This document shows positions 56,005 through 64,000 of a stretch of 64,000 nt of DNA, piece by piece. The notes beneath the pieces are model-generated. The model was not told the DNA's origin. It saw only the letters and a list, made by a program, of their open reading frames with translations, and made no database searches. The DNA comes from Ruegeria sp. HKCCD4315 (GTDB lineage: Bacteria; Pseudomonadota; Alphaproteobacteria; Rhodobacterales; Rhodobacteraceae), in assembly GCF_013112245.1 (NCBI RefSeq), contig NZ_WVRN01000001.1, forward strand, positions 475,001 to 539,000, given 5' to 3'. Positions within the stretch are counted from its first letter, which is position 1. Every line of letters starts with the position of its first letter. A program made the translations under genes and the position numbers.

Positions 56005-57004
56005 GGATCGGAACTCCGTTATCCGGCTTGCACTGGGTGTGACCGGTGTCTTCGCCTTGGGTCTGTTTCTGGGGTGGCCGCTTGCCGTGGTTGGGGCTGT
56101 GTTCACCGCCCTGTTCCTTCAGGCACCTGCTGCTTTACCCTTGGCGGCCTTCGCGAAACTGTTCGTCTTTTCGATTGGATTGATGTTCATTTCCTTCCTT
56201 CTGTCGTCGGTCTTTGCTCCATATCCTGTTGTGTTTCTCATTCTGGTGGCCATCGGGATTATCCTGTCCTTCATGTGGTCAGTTTCAGGAGCAGGAGTTC
56301 TGCCCGGTGTCATCGCCCTGATGGGTGCATTGATGATTCCAAATCTTGTTTTGCAATCACAGGATTTGGCGTTGGTGCTGGTGTTCTGGATACCGTTGAA
56401 CCTGCTATTTGCAGGTTTCGTATCGACCCTGATGTTTGTGTTGTTACCCGCCGAACCTCAGACTGGCGCTCAGAAGAAAGCCGCGGCGTCTTCGGACTTT
56501 GATCCCAATCGGCGGATTGTAAGAATGTCGCTTGTAACGGTGCCGTTTGCCATGGCGTTTTTTATCTCAGGCGCGTCTGCGTTGTTGGTCCTGTTCTTTG
56601 TTGCGCTTCTGAGCCAGCAACTTGCTGCAATGCCATCGATGGGCAAAACGGTTGCCAAAGCCATGCTGACAGCAAACCTTCTCGGAGCGGCAATATCCAT
56701 CATCTGCTATGAGCTAAACGTCATCGCGCCAGTCATTCTGACACCGATCCTGGTATGCCTGTTTTTCTGCCTGTCACTCGGGGCCCTTGGAAAAACTCAG
56801 ATCCCGCTGGCTGCAGCGGCAGGTTCGGCGTTAACGACGGTGCTTATCGTTTATGGCGGGTCGATTTCTCCGTTTTCGGATGAGGCGGACGTCAAAAGCA
56901 TCACGCGCGTTTTTCAAGTCGCCAGCGCCGCTTTCTTTGTCATTGCGGCATATGTCGTTGTTGATGAGTTCTGGCCGGAAAGAAAGCAACGCGCAGCTCA
57001 GTGA
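55994..57004 (+). CDS. DUF2955 (FUSC-like) inner-membrane protein
   Basis: 336 residues with about ten hydrophobic segments in two sets separated by a polar loop (residues about 155-175, PAEPQTGAQKKAAASSDFDPNRR). The layout matches DUF2955 proteins, relatives of the fusaric-acid-resistance/AaeB permeases that pair with a HlyD adaptor. It begins inside the adaptor gene. Together they probably export an aromatic or organic acid; the substrate is not indicated. No outer-membrane TolC gene is adjacent. Confidence 0.82.
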   Translation: MRTEDRNSVIRLALGVTGVFALGLFLGWPLAVVGAVFTALFLQAPAALPLAAFAKLFVFSIGLMFISFLLSSVFAPYPVVFLILVAIGIILSFMWSVSGAGVLPGVIALMGALMIPNLVLQSQDLALVLVFWIPLNLLFAGFVSTLMFVLLPAEPQTGAQKKAAASSDFDPNRRIVRMSLVTVPFAMAFFISGASALLVLFFVALLSQQLAAMPSMGKTVAKAMLTANLLGAAISIICYELNVIAPVILTPILVCLFFCLSLGALGKTQIPLAAAAGSALTTVLIVYGGSISPFSDEADVKSITRVFQVASAAFFVIAAYVVVDEFWPERKQRAAQ

Positions 57005-57012
57005 CCTTCCGA

Positions 57013-57029
57013 GGTAAACCGGGTTTACC
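57013..57029. repeat. 17-bp palindrome after the DUF2955 gene
   Basis: GGTAAACC-G-GGTTTACC, perfect arms around one base, nine bases after the stop codon, followed by AAAA. It may be a protein-binding site or a weak hairpin terminator with a loop too small for a good fold. Confidence 0.4.
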
Positions 57030-57104
57030 AAAAGTCCGGCAATTGCTCAGGCGATATTCGCGCAAACGGAACGTAAGCGGATGCAGCGCGGGATCTTGCG
57101 AAGT

Positions 57105-58127
57105 TTACTTTGACTTCTGTTCCAGTCGGTACTGCGTCGGCGTTGTGCCGGTTTGCCCGCGGAAAAACCGGGTGAAATGGGACTTGTCCGAATAGCCGAG
57201 CGTTAGTCCAATCTCGGCAATTGTCATCGCACTCTTTTTCAGATGTTCTTTGGCGACATCAACGCGCAGCCGCTTGATCTCGCGGGGCAGCGTTGTGCCT
57301 TGCTGCTGAAGCGCTCGGGAAAATCGTTCTGGTGGTATACCCAGCAACCCGGCCACCACTTCTGGCCCTAAATCGGTTTCATCCAACTTGTCGCGCAAGA
57401 CAGATCGCAATGCAGCGACCACGGTCACTTCTTCCTTTTCCCGAACTGAGGCGACAGGCGCAGCCGATGCATTTGAAACGTGGTTCAGGAACAGCCATTC
57501 CACGGGAAAGCTGATTTGCATCCCGGGATCGGTTCCAAGGCCGACCTCGATCCCTTTGTAGTCGAGTGGCAGGCCATTGATGTATCTGCTTTCCCAACGC
57601 ACTTGCGCGGGGTCCCAGGAACTTCCGACAACGGTTTGCAACAGACGCACGTATATTGCGGCCCCAAAACCTGTGACCTGAATAGGTTGAACCGTTGGTT
57701 CCTGTTGTCTCTCGATCCGATAAATCGCTTTGTCGGCTTCTATGACGAGACTGTGCCGCACAGAGTTGGATTCCTGCGGAACAAGCCCAACAAAACGCGC
57801 AAAAAATTCGAAAAGCGTTGTTGTCGATTGCAAGGCATCAGCGAACGGAGGCCATCCTTGCAGATCGAATGTTTCCCCTACATTCAGTCCAAGAAATCGA
57901 TCGCCCGACAGTTCAGAGAAGGCATTCAACAGACCATAGACCAACTCTGAGTGGACATAGACAGAAGGGTCGGACAACAGTTCAGCTTTCAATCCGACCT
58001 GATCCAAAGCTGGTTGTGGATTGATCCCTCGGGTGGTGAGAAACTGCAAAAACGGGGCCGCTAAAGCAAGGCGGATAAAGCCTTCGCTGTGTTCTTGAGA
58101 GGTTGAGTTGAACGGCAAGCTTGTCAC
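57105..58127 (-). CDS. AraC-family regulator with arabinose-binding-like N-terminal domain
   Basis: 340 residues from a GTG at 58127. N-terminal ligand domain of the OruR/QhpR type (ALAAPFLQFLTTRGINPQPAL ... NAFSELSGDRFLGLNVGE) and a C-terminal AraC DNA-binding domain with both helix-turn-helices: AGLLGIPPERFSRALQQQG and TIAEIGLTLGYSDKSHFTRF, then RGQTGTTPTQYR. Divergent from the operon at 58261 and its most likely activator. Confidence 0.88.
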   Translation of the reverse strand: MTSLPFNSTSQEHSEGFIRLALAAPFLQFLTTRGINPQPALDQVGLKAELLSDPSVYVHSELVYGLLNAFSELSGDRFLGLNVGETFDLQGWPPFADALQSTTTLFEFFARFVGLVPQESNSVRHSLVIEADKAIYRIERQQEPTVQPIQVTGFGAAIYVRLLQTVVGSSWDPAQVRWESRYINGLPLDYKGIEVGLGTDPGMQISFPVEWLFLNHVSNASAAPVASVREKEEVTVVAALRSVLRDKLDETDLGPEVVAGLLGIPPERFSRALQQQGTTLPREIKRLRVDVAKEHLKKSAMTIAEIGLTLGYSDKSHFTRFFRGQTGTTPTQYRLEQKSK

Positions 58128-58157
58128 CTTTGGTTGGACCAGCAGTTTTACTCGGTG

Positions 58158-58201
58158 GCCACTTTAGCCTTCATATTCGAACATCTTAATGCAAAAGTGG
58201 C
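58158..58201. promoter_or_regulatory. Inverted repeat in the divergent AraC/amidohydrolase promoter region
   Basis: GCCACTTT (58158-58165) and AAAGTGGC (58194-58201) are exact complements with centres 36 bp apart, in the 133-base gap between the AraC-type gene and the operon start. Possible binding half-sites. Confidence 0.35.
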
Positions 58202-58260
58202 AACCGACCTAAAAGTTTCCACTCTACAGTTATAAAAACATGAATATGAGGAGGGACCTT

Positions 58261-59658
58261 ATGTCTGGCTCACGAATGTCCTTTTACGCGTCAGTGACTG
58301 CAGTAGCGGTTTTGACTTTTCCTATGTTTGCGTCGGCTCAGGATCAGGACGAGCCGCAAACGTTGTTCACCAACGTCCATGTCTTTGATGGCGTAAATGA
58401 GCAGCGTATCGAAAATGCGAGTGTTCTTGTTGAAGGCAATCTGATCAAGGCGGTTTCCGTCGACGCGATCGATGCACCCAACGCAACTGTCATTGACGGT
58501 GGTGGGCGAACGCTGACGCCCGGCTTCATTGAACTTCACGCTCACCTTATGCTGATGGGTCCGACGCTGCCGGCGATGGAGGCCAACACGACATGGGAGG
58601 ACTTTGCCATTCACGGTGCACGGATGGCCGAGATGTATTTGATGCAGGGTTTCACCACAGTCAGGGATGCGGGTGGCGCCAATGGCGGGCTGCGAAGGGC
58701 CATTGATGCAGGGCAAATCGACGGCCCCCGGTACTATCCTTCCGGGGCATTTATTGGAACACGGGGTGGTCATGCAGACTTCGCAAATTTCACTGCTCCA
58801 CCGGGCGCTGAAACGAACATGAGCCGTCTGAACCTGGCGCAAGAGATCAGCGGTGTCGATGACGTCTATAAGTTTGCGCGCAACAACTTTCGCATGGGCG
58901 CCACGCAGTTGAAATTCATGCAATCCGGCGGCGTGGTTTCTGCCTTTGATCCATGGCAATTGCTGGCTGGATCGCCAGAGGAAATCAAAGCAGCCGTGCA
59001 AGTCGCAAATGAATATGGCAGCTACGTCATGGCGCATTCTTACCGAAAAGAAGCAATCTTGAATGCGCTGGATGCAGGTGTGATGTCGATCGAACATGGG
59101 TTCTCGTTCGATTGTGAAATCGCTGAGGTCATGAACGAAAAGGGGGCATACATCACGACCAACCTAACGGCCTTTGATCCCGGTTTGCTTGATATTCCTG
59201 CGGTGGCAAACGTCCCGTCGAGCCTTGCCAAGGCAAAATCTGCCTCGGCCACGTTTGCGGGCTATATCGACAACATGAAGGAATGCCCGGTGAAGCGAGG
59301 GTTCCAGACAGACTGTGTAGGGTCGGTGGAGGCGTGCAATATCCAGATTGCCTACGAAAAACACCTGAACAATGAATTTTTCGGCCCGTTCACCTCGTTG
59401 GTGACGCTGACATCGACAGGTGGTGAGGTGGTCGCTTTGTCGGGTGACTTTATGAACCCGTATACGGCTGGAAAGCTTGGTGTGATCGAAGCTGGCGCTT
59501 ATGCCGACATCCTTTTGATTGATGGAAATCCTCTCGAAGACTTCTCTGTCGTTGGGACGGGCGATCAATGGTTCGGTGCGGACCCCAGGCCGGAAAGCCC
59601 TGAAACTATCCGCCTGATTATGAAGGATGGCGTGATATACAAAAATACGCTGGACTGA
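58261..59658 (+). CDS. Exported metal-dependent amidohydrolase
   Basis: 465 residues from ATG 58261, chosen because GAGGAGGG stands just upstream. Signal peptide ends at FASAQ. Amidohydrolase domain: VIDGGGRTLTPGFIELHAHL with the His-x-His metal pair, a Lys in TQLKFMQSGG that could be carbamylated, His in VMAHSYRKEA and SIEHGFSFD, and the C-terminal GKLGVIEAGAYADILLIDGNP. Related to imidazolonepropionase/prolidase-like Zn enzymes that cleave cyclic amides or dipeptides. First gene of an operon of exported proteins. Confidence 0.85.
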   Translation: MSGSRMSFYASVTAVAVLTFPMFASAQDQDEPQTLFTNVHVFDGVNEQRIENASVLVEGNLIKAVSVDAIDAPNATVIDGGGRTLTPGFIELHAHLMLMGPTLPAMEANTTWEDFAIHGARMAEMYLMQGFTTVRDAGGANGGLRRAIDAGQIDGPRYYPSGAFIGTRGGHADFANFTAPPGAETNMSRLNLAQEISGVDDVYKFARNNFRMGATQLKFMQSGGVVSAFDPWQLLAGSPEEIKAAVQVANEYGSYVMAHSYRKEAILNALDAGVMSIEHGFSFDCEIAEVMNEKGAYITTNLTAFDPGLLDIPAVANVPSSLAKAKSASATFAGYIDNMKECPVKRGFQTDCVGSVEACNIQIAYEKHLNNEFFGPFTSLVTLTSTGGEVVALSGDFMNPYTAGKLGVIEAGAYADILLIDGNPLEDFSVVGTGDQWFGADPRPESPETIRLIMKDGVIYKNTLD

Positions 59659-59683
59659 TTGATACCGCAGCCGGAGGGTGTTC

Positions 59684-60448
59684 ATGCGCAATTGGTTACG
59701 ATCCATAATAGTCGCAGGGTTGGTTTGGTGTGCTCCCCCCGCGTTGGCCGCGAATGGGGTTGCGGTGGACTGGGCGGACCTTCCAGACCCATCCGCGCAA
59801 GTCTTTGAAGACCCTTATCGAGATCTCAGCCCGGAACAGTTCGACGATGTTCTGTTTGTTGTCCGACTGCGCGGCAGGATGGAGCAGGGCAATGGCAGCG
59901 AAGAAGAACGGCAGAAATGGCAAGAACTGCTGGCTGAGACTGAGGATGCTTTGGCCGCAGAGGACATTGATATCGACTGGCTGCTCGATCAGCGAGAGGT
60001 CGTGACAGAACGCCGAAGAAAAGCAGCAACGGATGGAAATCCGCAACATAACGGCCAGACCGTCACACTGGCCGGCTTTGCCATTCCAGCCCCAAGTGAT
60101 CCTGACGGGCGACCTGTGGCCTACTTGGTGCCAGAGCGTGGGATGTGCAGCCACATGCCTCCGCCTCCTCCTAACCAGATGATCCGTGTGCGGTTGAACG
60201 ACGATTGGGCACCCAGCTATTATCATGAACCGGTAAGACTGACGGGCAGGCTGACAATTGACCCGTCCGTTCAGAGCATGATGGTCGTGGATGGCCTGAT
60301 GCCCATGAGCGCGACATTCCAACTGGAAACGGACAGTGTTGAAACCCTAGAAACCGAGGCGGACAGGTTGGAGTGGAAACAGCGTGCCGCTGATCGCATC
60401 CGCGCGGCGGGTGATCGCAAGACGGGCGGGGCAAGAGCGTCCGAATGA
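59684..60448 (+). CDS. DUF3299 family exported protein
   Basis: 254 residues from ATG 59684 (GGAGGG six bases before). N-terminal signal (SIIVAGLVWCAPPALA). The DUF3299 core is GQTVTLAGFAIP, VAYLVPERGMCSHMPPPPPN and QMIRVRLNDDW, with the hallmark Cys-x-His followed by a proline run. Many family members are lipoproteins or periplasmic proteins of unknown role, often beside transport genes and suspected of metal handling. The stop overlaps the porin start (ATGA). Confidence 0.8.
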   Translation: MRNWLRSIIVAGLVWCAPPALAANGVAVDWADLPDPSAQVFEDPYRDLSPEQFDDVLFVVRLRGRMEQGNGSEEERQKWQELLAETEDALAAEDIDIDWLLDQREVVTERRRKAATDGNPQHNGQTVTLAGFAIPAPSDPDGRPVAYLVPERGMCSHMPPPPPNQMIRVRLNDDWAPSYYHEPVRLTGRLTIDPSVQSMMVVDGLMPMSATFQLETDSVETLETEADRLEWKQRAADRIRAAGDRKTGGARASE

Positions 60449-61623
60449 TAAAGAACCTGCTTACTGCCTTGGTAATTTCATCTGCTGGCACGGCCTCGGC
60501 CCAAGGATTGTCCGGCCCTTCTTCGGTGCAAGCCGAGCTTGAACCCGGCGACGGATTGACCGATCCGCAATACCGTTCAGATTTTCCGCGCAACGTAGCC
60601 CCGGGTTGGTTTACGTGGAAAGACCGGCTGGCCGAGGACGGGTTTCGATTCAACATTGATTACTTGGCGCTTGGCCAAACCACAAATGCTGATCTGGGCA
60701 CCGGTGAAGCGGCCGGTGGAATTGCTCGGTTCTATGGCAGTTGGCAGGCAACCGAGCGTGGTTCTGTGACATTCAAGATCGAGCAGCGACACAGTTATAC
60801 CGGCGTTGCCCCCCAATTTCTCGGGCTTGATGGTGGTGCCCTCTCTATCACGGGGACAGCGTTCAACGACAACGGTTTGTTACTTACCAACCTGTTTTGG
60901 ACCCAAAGGGCCGAGAACGGGTCGTGGACGCTGCAAGTTGGGCAGATTGATGTCACGGACTTCGTGGACATCTATGGGTTGGTCAGTCCCTACAGCGGAT
61001 TCCAGAACCTGTCCTTCAACACCAACCCGACGATCAATACACCCAATCAAGGATTGGGGATCGCGGGTGGGGTTAAGCTAAGCGAAAAACTCTACGCAGT
61101 TGCGAGCGTGTCGGACGCGAACGCAGACCCGTCTGACCCAAATTTCGATGTGTTCAGCGACGGCAATCTCTTCAAATCACTCGAACTTGGGTACACTTCC
61201 GGCTTTGATCGTATCTATTTCGACAATATCCATTTGACCCTCTGGCATGCGGATGCGGCTGATGATGGCAGCCGAGCGGAAGACTATGGCGCTGCATTTT
61301 CTGCGGCATGGTTTGTCGACAATAAGTGGATGCCGTTCTTTCGGGCAGGGGCCTCAAAAGGAACAGCAGCTCTTTACGATCGGTCGATATCTGCCGGTCT
61401 GGGATATTACGGTCGCAATACCGATTTGGCTGGTGTTGGCCTGAACTGGGCCGAAGCCAGGGGCATAGACGGGACACAGTTCACGCTTGAAGCTTTCTAC
61501 CGGTTTTCAATCTCACCGGGATTGCAGATCACACCATCGGTGCAGTTCATTTCCAACCCGCTGCTGAACCCCACTCAGGACAGCATTACGCTGTTCGGCC
61601 TAAGAACCCGGGTCGTTTTTTGA
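60445..61623 (+). CDS. OprB-like outer-membrane porin
   Basis: 392 residues with signal peptide ending TASA. It has a beta-barrel pattern with alternating residues and a C-terminal Phe (GLRTRVVF), plus OprB marks [41 protein letters not shown] and [20 protein letters not shown]. OprB porins admit sugars and other small solutes; here the operon suggests uptake of the substrate or product of the two hydrolases. The stop overlaps upstream sequence of the dipeptidase gene. Confidence 0.85.
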   Translation: MIKNLLTALVISSAGTASAQGLSGPSSVQAELEPGDGLTDPQYRSDFPRNVAPGWFTWKDRLAEDGFRFNIDYLALGQTTNADLGTGEAAGGIARFYGSWQATERGSVTFKIEQRHSYTGVAPQFLGLDGGALSITGTAFNDNGLLLTNLFWTQRAENGSWTLQVGQIDVTDFVDIYGLVSPYSGFQNLSFNTNPTINTPNQGLGIAGGVKLSEKLYAVASVSDANADPSDPNFDVFSDGNLFKSLELGYTSGFDRIYFDNIHLTLWHADAADDGSRAEDYGAAFSAAWFVDNKWMPFFRAGASKGTAALYDRSISAGLGYYGRNTDLAGVGLNWAEARGIDGTQFTLEAFYRFSISPGLQITPSVQFISNPLLNPTQDSITLFGLRTRVVF

Positions 61624-61670
61624 AGGGGGTTCATGCGGCGGCAAAACATATCAACTTAGGAGGCTCTGTC

Positions 61671-62912
61671 ATGAAGACCCTGTTGGCCGTAAGCGCCATA
61701 GCGATCACTTTTGGTGGCGCGTTACATGCGAGCGAGGAAAGCAAGACGTGGGAGGCGTCAGAAGAGGCGAAGCAGTTTGTGCAGGACACAATTGTCCTCG
61801 GCATGTTGGCCAGCCCCTATGGCACTGGCTGGACTGAAGACGAGCAGCTGCACACTTACTTCGCGCGTGCGCGGGAAAACGGTATCACCGGGCATGAGAT
61901 GACGCTTGCCGCTGCGGATATGTCTTTCGACACCTTTCTTGATCAACATTACCACTTCCGTGCTGCCATGGCCCAGCAACCGGAAAACTATCTCATCGTG
62001 AATGAAACCCGTGATATTGAAGCTGCCCACATACAGGGCAAGACGGCGGTGATCTGGAACAGCCAAACGGCCACGATTTTGGACGGCGACCTGAGGAAGA
62101 TGGCCGTGCTCAAGGACATAGGGATCAAAAGTATGATCCTGGCTTACAATGACATTTTCCGAACTGGTTCTGGGCAGTTGGCGGCCTATAACGGCCGCGA
62201 CATTGGTCTGACCCCCTGGGGGAAGTCGGTCATCGATGAAATGGTCAGGTTTGGCATCCTCCTGGACCTAAGCCATACGGGCTCGAAAACGGCCAATGAC
62301 GCCATGGACTACATGGATGAGAACTATCCCGGCGTGCCCTATGTTTACACGCACTCGGTTCCTGCAGGGTTGTACGCGAATGGGCCCAATGCGACGCTAA
62401 AAGGGTGTTATCGGGCCATTCCCGACGATGAGGCGCTGCGCGCGGCCAAGTCCGGTGGCTACGTTTCCCCAACGTTCACAGAATGGATGATGGACGGTGT
62501 CTGGCCCGAGGATATCTCACCTAAGCAGGCCGCTGATATGATCGACTATTATGTCCAGCTTGTGGGTGTTGACCACGTTGGAATTGCAACGGATGACATG
62601 TTCTCGCTTGAACTTGTCGTGCAATGGGCGACCGCAAACGCGAGTATGTACGACGATGGCGGCTATATGATCGATGCGTTCAACAAAGGAGCGACCGGTA
62701 ACGGCGAACTGGCCAAAATCCTTGCGGCAATTACCGATGACCTTTGGGCCCGTGGCTATTCCAACGAAGACCTTGCAAAGATATATGGCGGTAACAAGAT
62801 GCGGGTCTACGCGCAGGTATGGGAAGGCAAGCCACCCGAACAGTTTCTGAAGGAATACCCTGAGCGTCTGCTTTTGAGAAAAGAACTTCGAGATGGGTTC
62901 TATTCGCGATAG
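61671..62912 (+). CDS. Exported M19 (renal-dipeptidase-like) peptidase
   Basis: 413 residues from ATG 61671, preceded by AGGAGG. Signal peptide to about LHASEE. Family M19 zinc peptidase: LVIDGH-like opening is replaced by [13 protein letters not shown], so the first metal His-x-Asp is not obvious; later metal motifs are seen as [24 protein letters not shown], and [13 protein letters not shown], ending [12 protein letters not shown]. Cleaves dipeptides, often D- or dehydro-peptides. Missing the N-terminal HxD makes the exact activity uncertain. Last gene of the operon. Confidence 0.82.
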   Translation: MKTLLAVSAIAITFGGALHASEESKTWEASEEAKQFVQDTIVLGMLASPYGTGWTEDEQLHTYFARARENGITGHEMTLAAADMSFDTFLDQHYHFRAAMAQQPENYLIVNETRDIEAAHIQGKTAVIWNSQTATILDGDLRKMAVLKDIGIKSMILAYNDIFRTGSGQLAAYNGRDIGLTPWGKSVIDEMVRFGILLDLSHTGSKTANDAMDYMDENYPGVPYVYTHSVPAGLYANGPNATLKGCYRAIPDDEALRAAKSGGYVSPTFTEWMMDGVWPEDISPKQAADMIDYYVQLVGVDHVGIATDDMFSLELVVQWATANASMYDDGGYMIDAFNKGATGNGELAKILAAITDDLWARGYSNEDLAKIYGGNKMRVYAQVWEGKPPEQFLKEYPERLLLRKELRDGFYSR

Positions 62913-62983
62913 GTTTTCAAGACATGTAACAACGGAGTTAGGCCCCGAGGGGTGTGTCTGTGTCGAAGTTTTTCTGGAACGGA

Positions 62984-63584
<601 letters not shown>

Positions 63585-64000
63585 ATGAGTGTGTATTTTG
63601 ATGAAATGTTCAACGGCGATGGATCGCTCAGAGGTCCATACGAAGAGATCGGCCGCTGGTTCAATGCGGAAGACGCATCACGACTGAGGGCGAAACAGCG
63701 CGAAGCCGAAGAGGTTTTCAGGCTGACGGGTATAACTTTTAACGTCTACGGCAAAGCCGAGGCCGAGGAACGCCTGATACCGTTTGATATCGTGCCACGA
63801 GTCATTTCAACGCGCGAATGGCAGCGGCTGGAACGCGGTATCGAACAGCGGGTGCGGGCAATCAACGCATTTCTACACGACATTTATCACCGTCAGGAAA
63901 TAGTCCGGGCCGGGCGTGTGCCGGCTGAGATGATTGCCGGAAATGAAGCGTTCCTGCCGCAGATGCTTGGTGTCTCACCGCCCGGTCAGGTTTATACGCA
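63585..64000 (+). CDS. Circularly permuted ATP-grasp family protein, 5' part
   Basis: 139 codons before the window ends. The N-terminus MSVYFDEMFNGDGSLRGPYEEI, then FNVYGKAEAEERLIPFDIVPRVI and EWQRLERGIEQRVRAINAFLHDIYHRQ, is diagnostic of the circularly permuted type 2 ATP-grasp (DUF404/407) proteins, usually followed by an alpha-E and a transglutaminase-like gene and thought to make peptide-like bonds. An ATG at 63567 is in frame and possible. No clear ribosome site was seen. Confidence 0.85.
   Translation, partial: MSVYFDEMFNGDGSLRGPYEEIGRWFNAEDASRLRAKQREAEEVFRLTGITFNVYGKAEAEERLIPFDIVPRVISTREWQRLERGIEQRVRAINAFLHDIYHRQEIVRAGRVPAEMIAGNEAFLPQMLGVSPPGQVYT

Overview
The window looks like chromosomal DNA of a marine, Roseobacter-type alphaproteobacterium (Rhodobacteraceae). 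This rests on the moderately GC-rich coding bias, short-form HisG beside HisZ, an NDUFS4-like complex I protein, a DUF1489 gene, a cobalamin-dependent ribonucleotide reductase, an FnrL-type box, and a Rhodobacteraceae-style hairpin repeat ending in a (G)AGTATTT-like tail. Species cannot be told from the sequence. No phage, IS element, integrase or CRISPR array was seen.

Layout. 1-9.2 kb is mixed housekeeping: a frameshifted beta-helix gene, two dimeric alpha/beta-barrel proteins, a universal stress protein, a HugZ-like flavin protein, a formate/nitrite-type channel behind a perfect FNR box, an AT-rich lipoprotein gene, uvrB with a LexA-like box, a complex I accessory subunit, a GNAT enzyme and tRNA-Arg(TCT). 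9.4-26.2 kb is a large inositol locus: iolG, an ABC importer, iolD, iolE, a phytanoyl-CoA-dioxygenase-like enzyme, iolB, an SDR, a TIM-barrel isomerase, a minus-strand iolC-iolB2-iolJ operon, two more Gfo/Idh/MocA dehydrogenases and a LacI-type regulator. Four copies of a palindrome built on GCAACCGGTTGC sit in front of its transcription units and of the regulator itself. iolA is not in the window.

26.4-32.6 kb is a glycerol-3-phosphate uptake operon (ugpBAEC), a HAD-IIA phosphatase and a DeoR-type regulator, with three TTCA-N2-TGAA palindromes upstream. 32.6-42.1 kb is a purine/nucleoside scavenging block on the minus strand: a BMP-type ABC importer and xanthine dehydrogenase xdhABC; xdhA carries an in-frame copy of the hairpin repeat. 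42.4-53.2 kb holds dnaE, two small secreted proteins, slyX, hisS-hisZ-hisG, DUF1489 and nrdJ, with candidate NrdR and DnaA boxes before nrdJ.

53.3-57.0 kb holds a small potassium channel and an overlapping AI-2E-type permease / HlyD adaptor / DUF2955 membrane protein set that looks like an efflux system. 57.1-62.9 kb is an AraC-type regulator facing an operon of four exported proteins (amidohydrolase, DUF3299 protein, OprB-like porin, M19 dipeptidase), the least familiar functional unit here. The window ends with a 5'-truncated tRNA-Val(TAC), a long non-coding stretch and the start of a circularly permuted ATP-grasp gene.

The common theme is uptake and breakdown of small organic compounds (inositols, glycerol-3-phosphate, purines and probably an amide or peptide), each set carrying its own regulator or operator signals.
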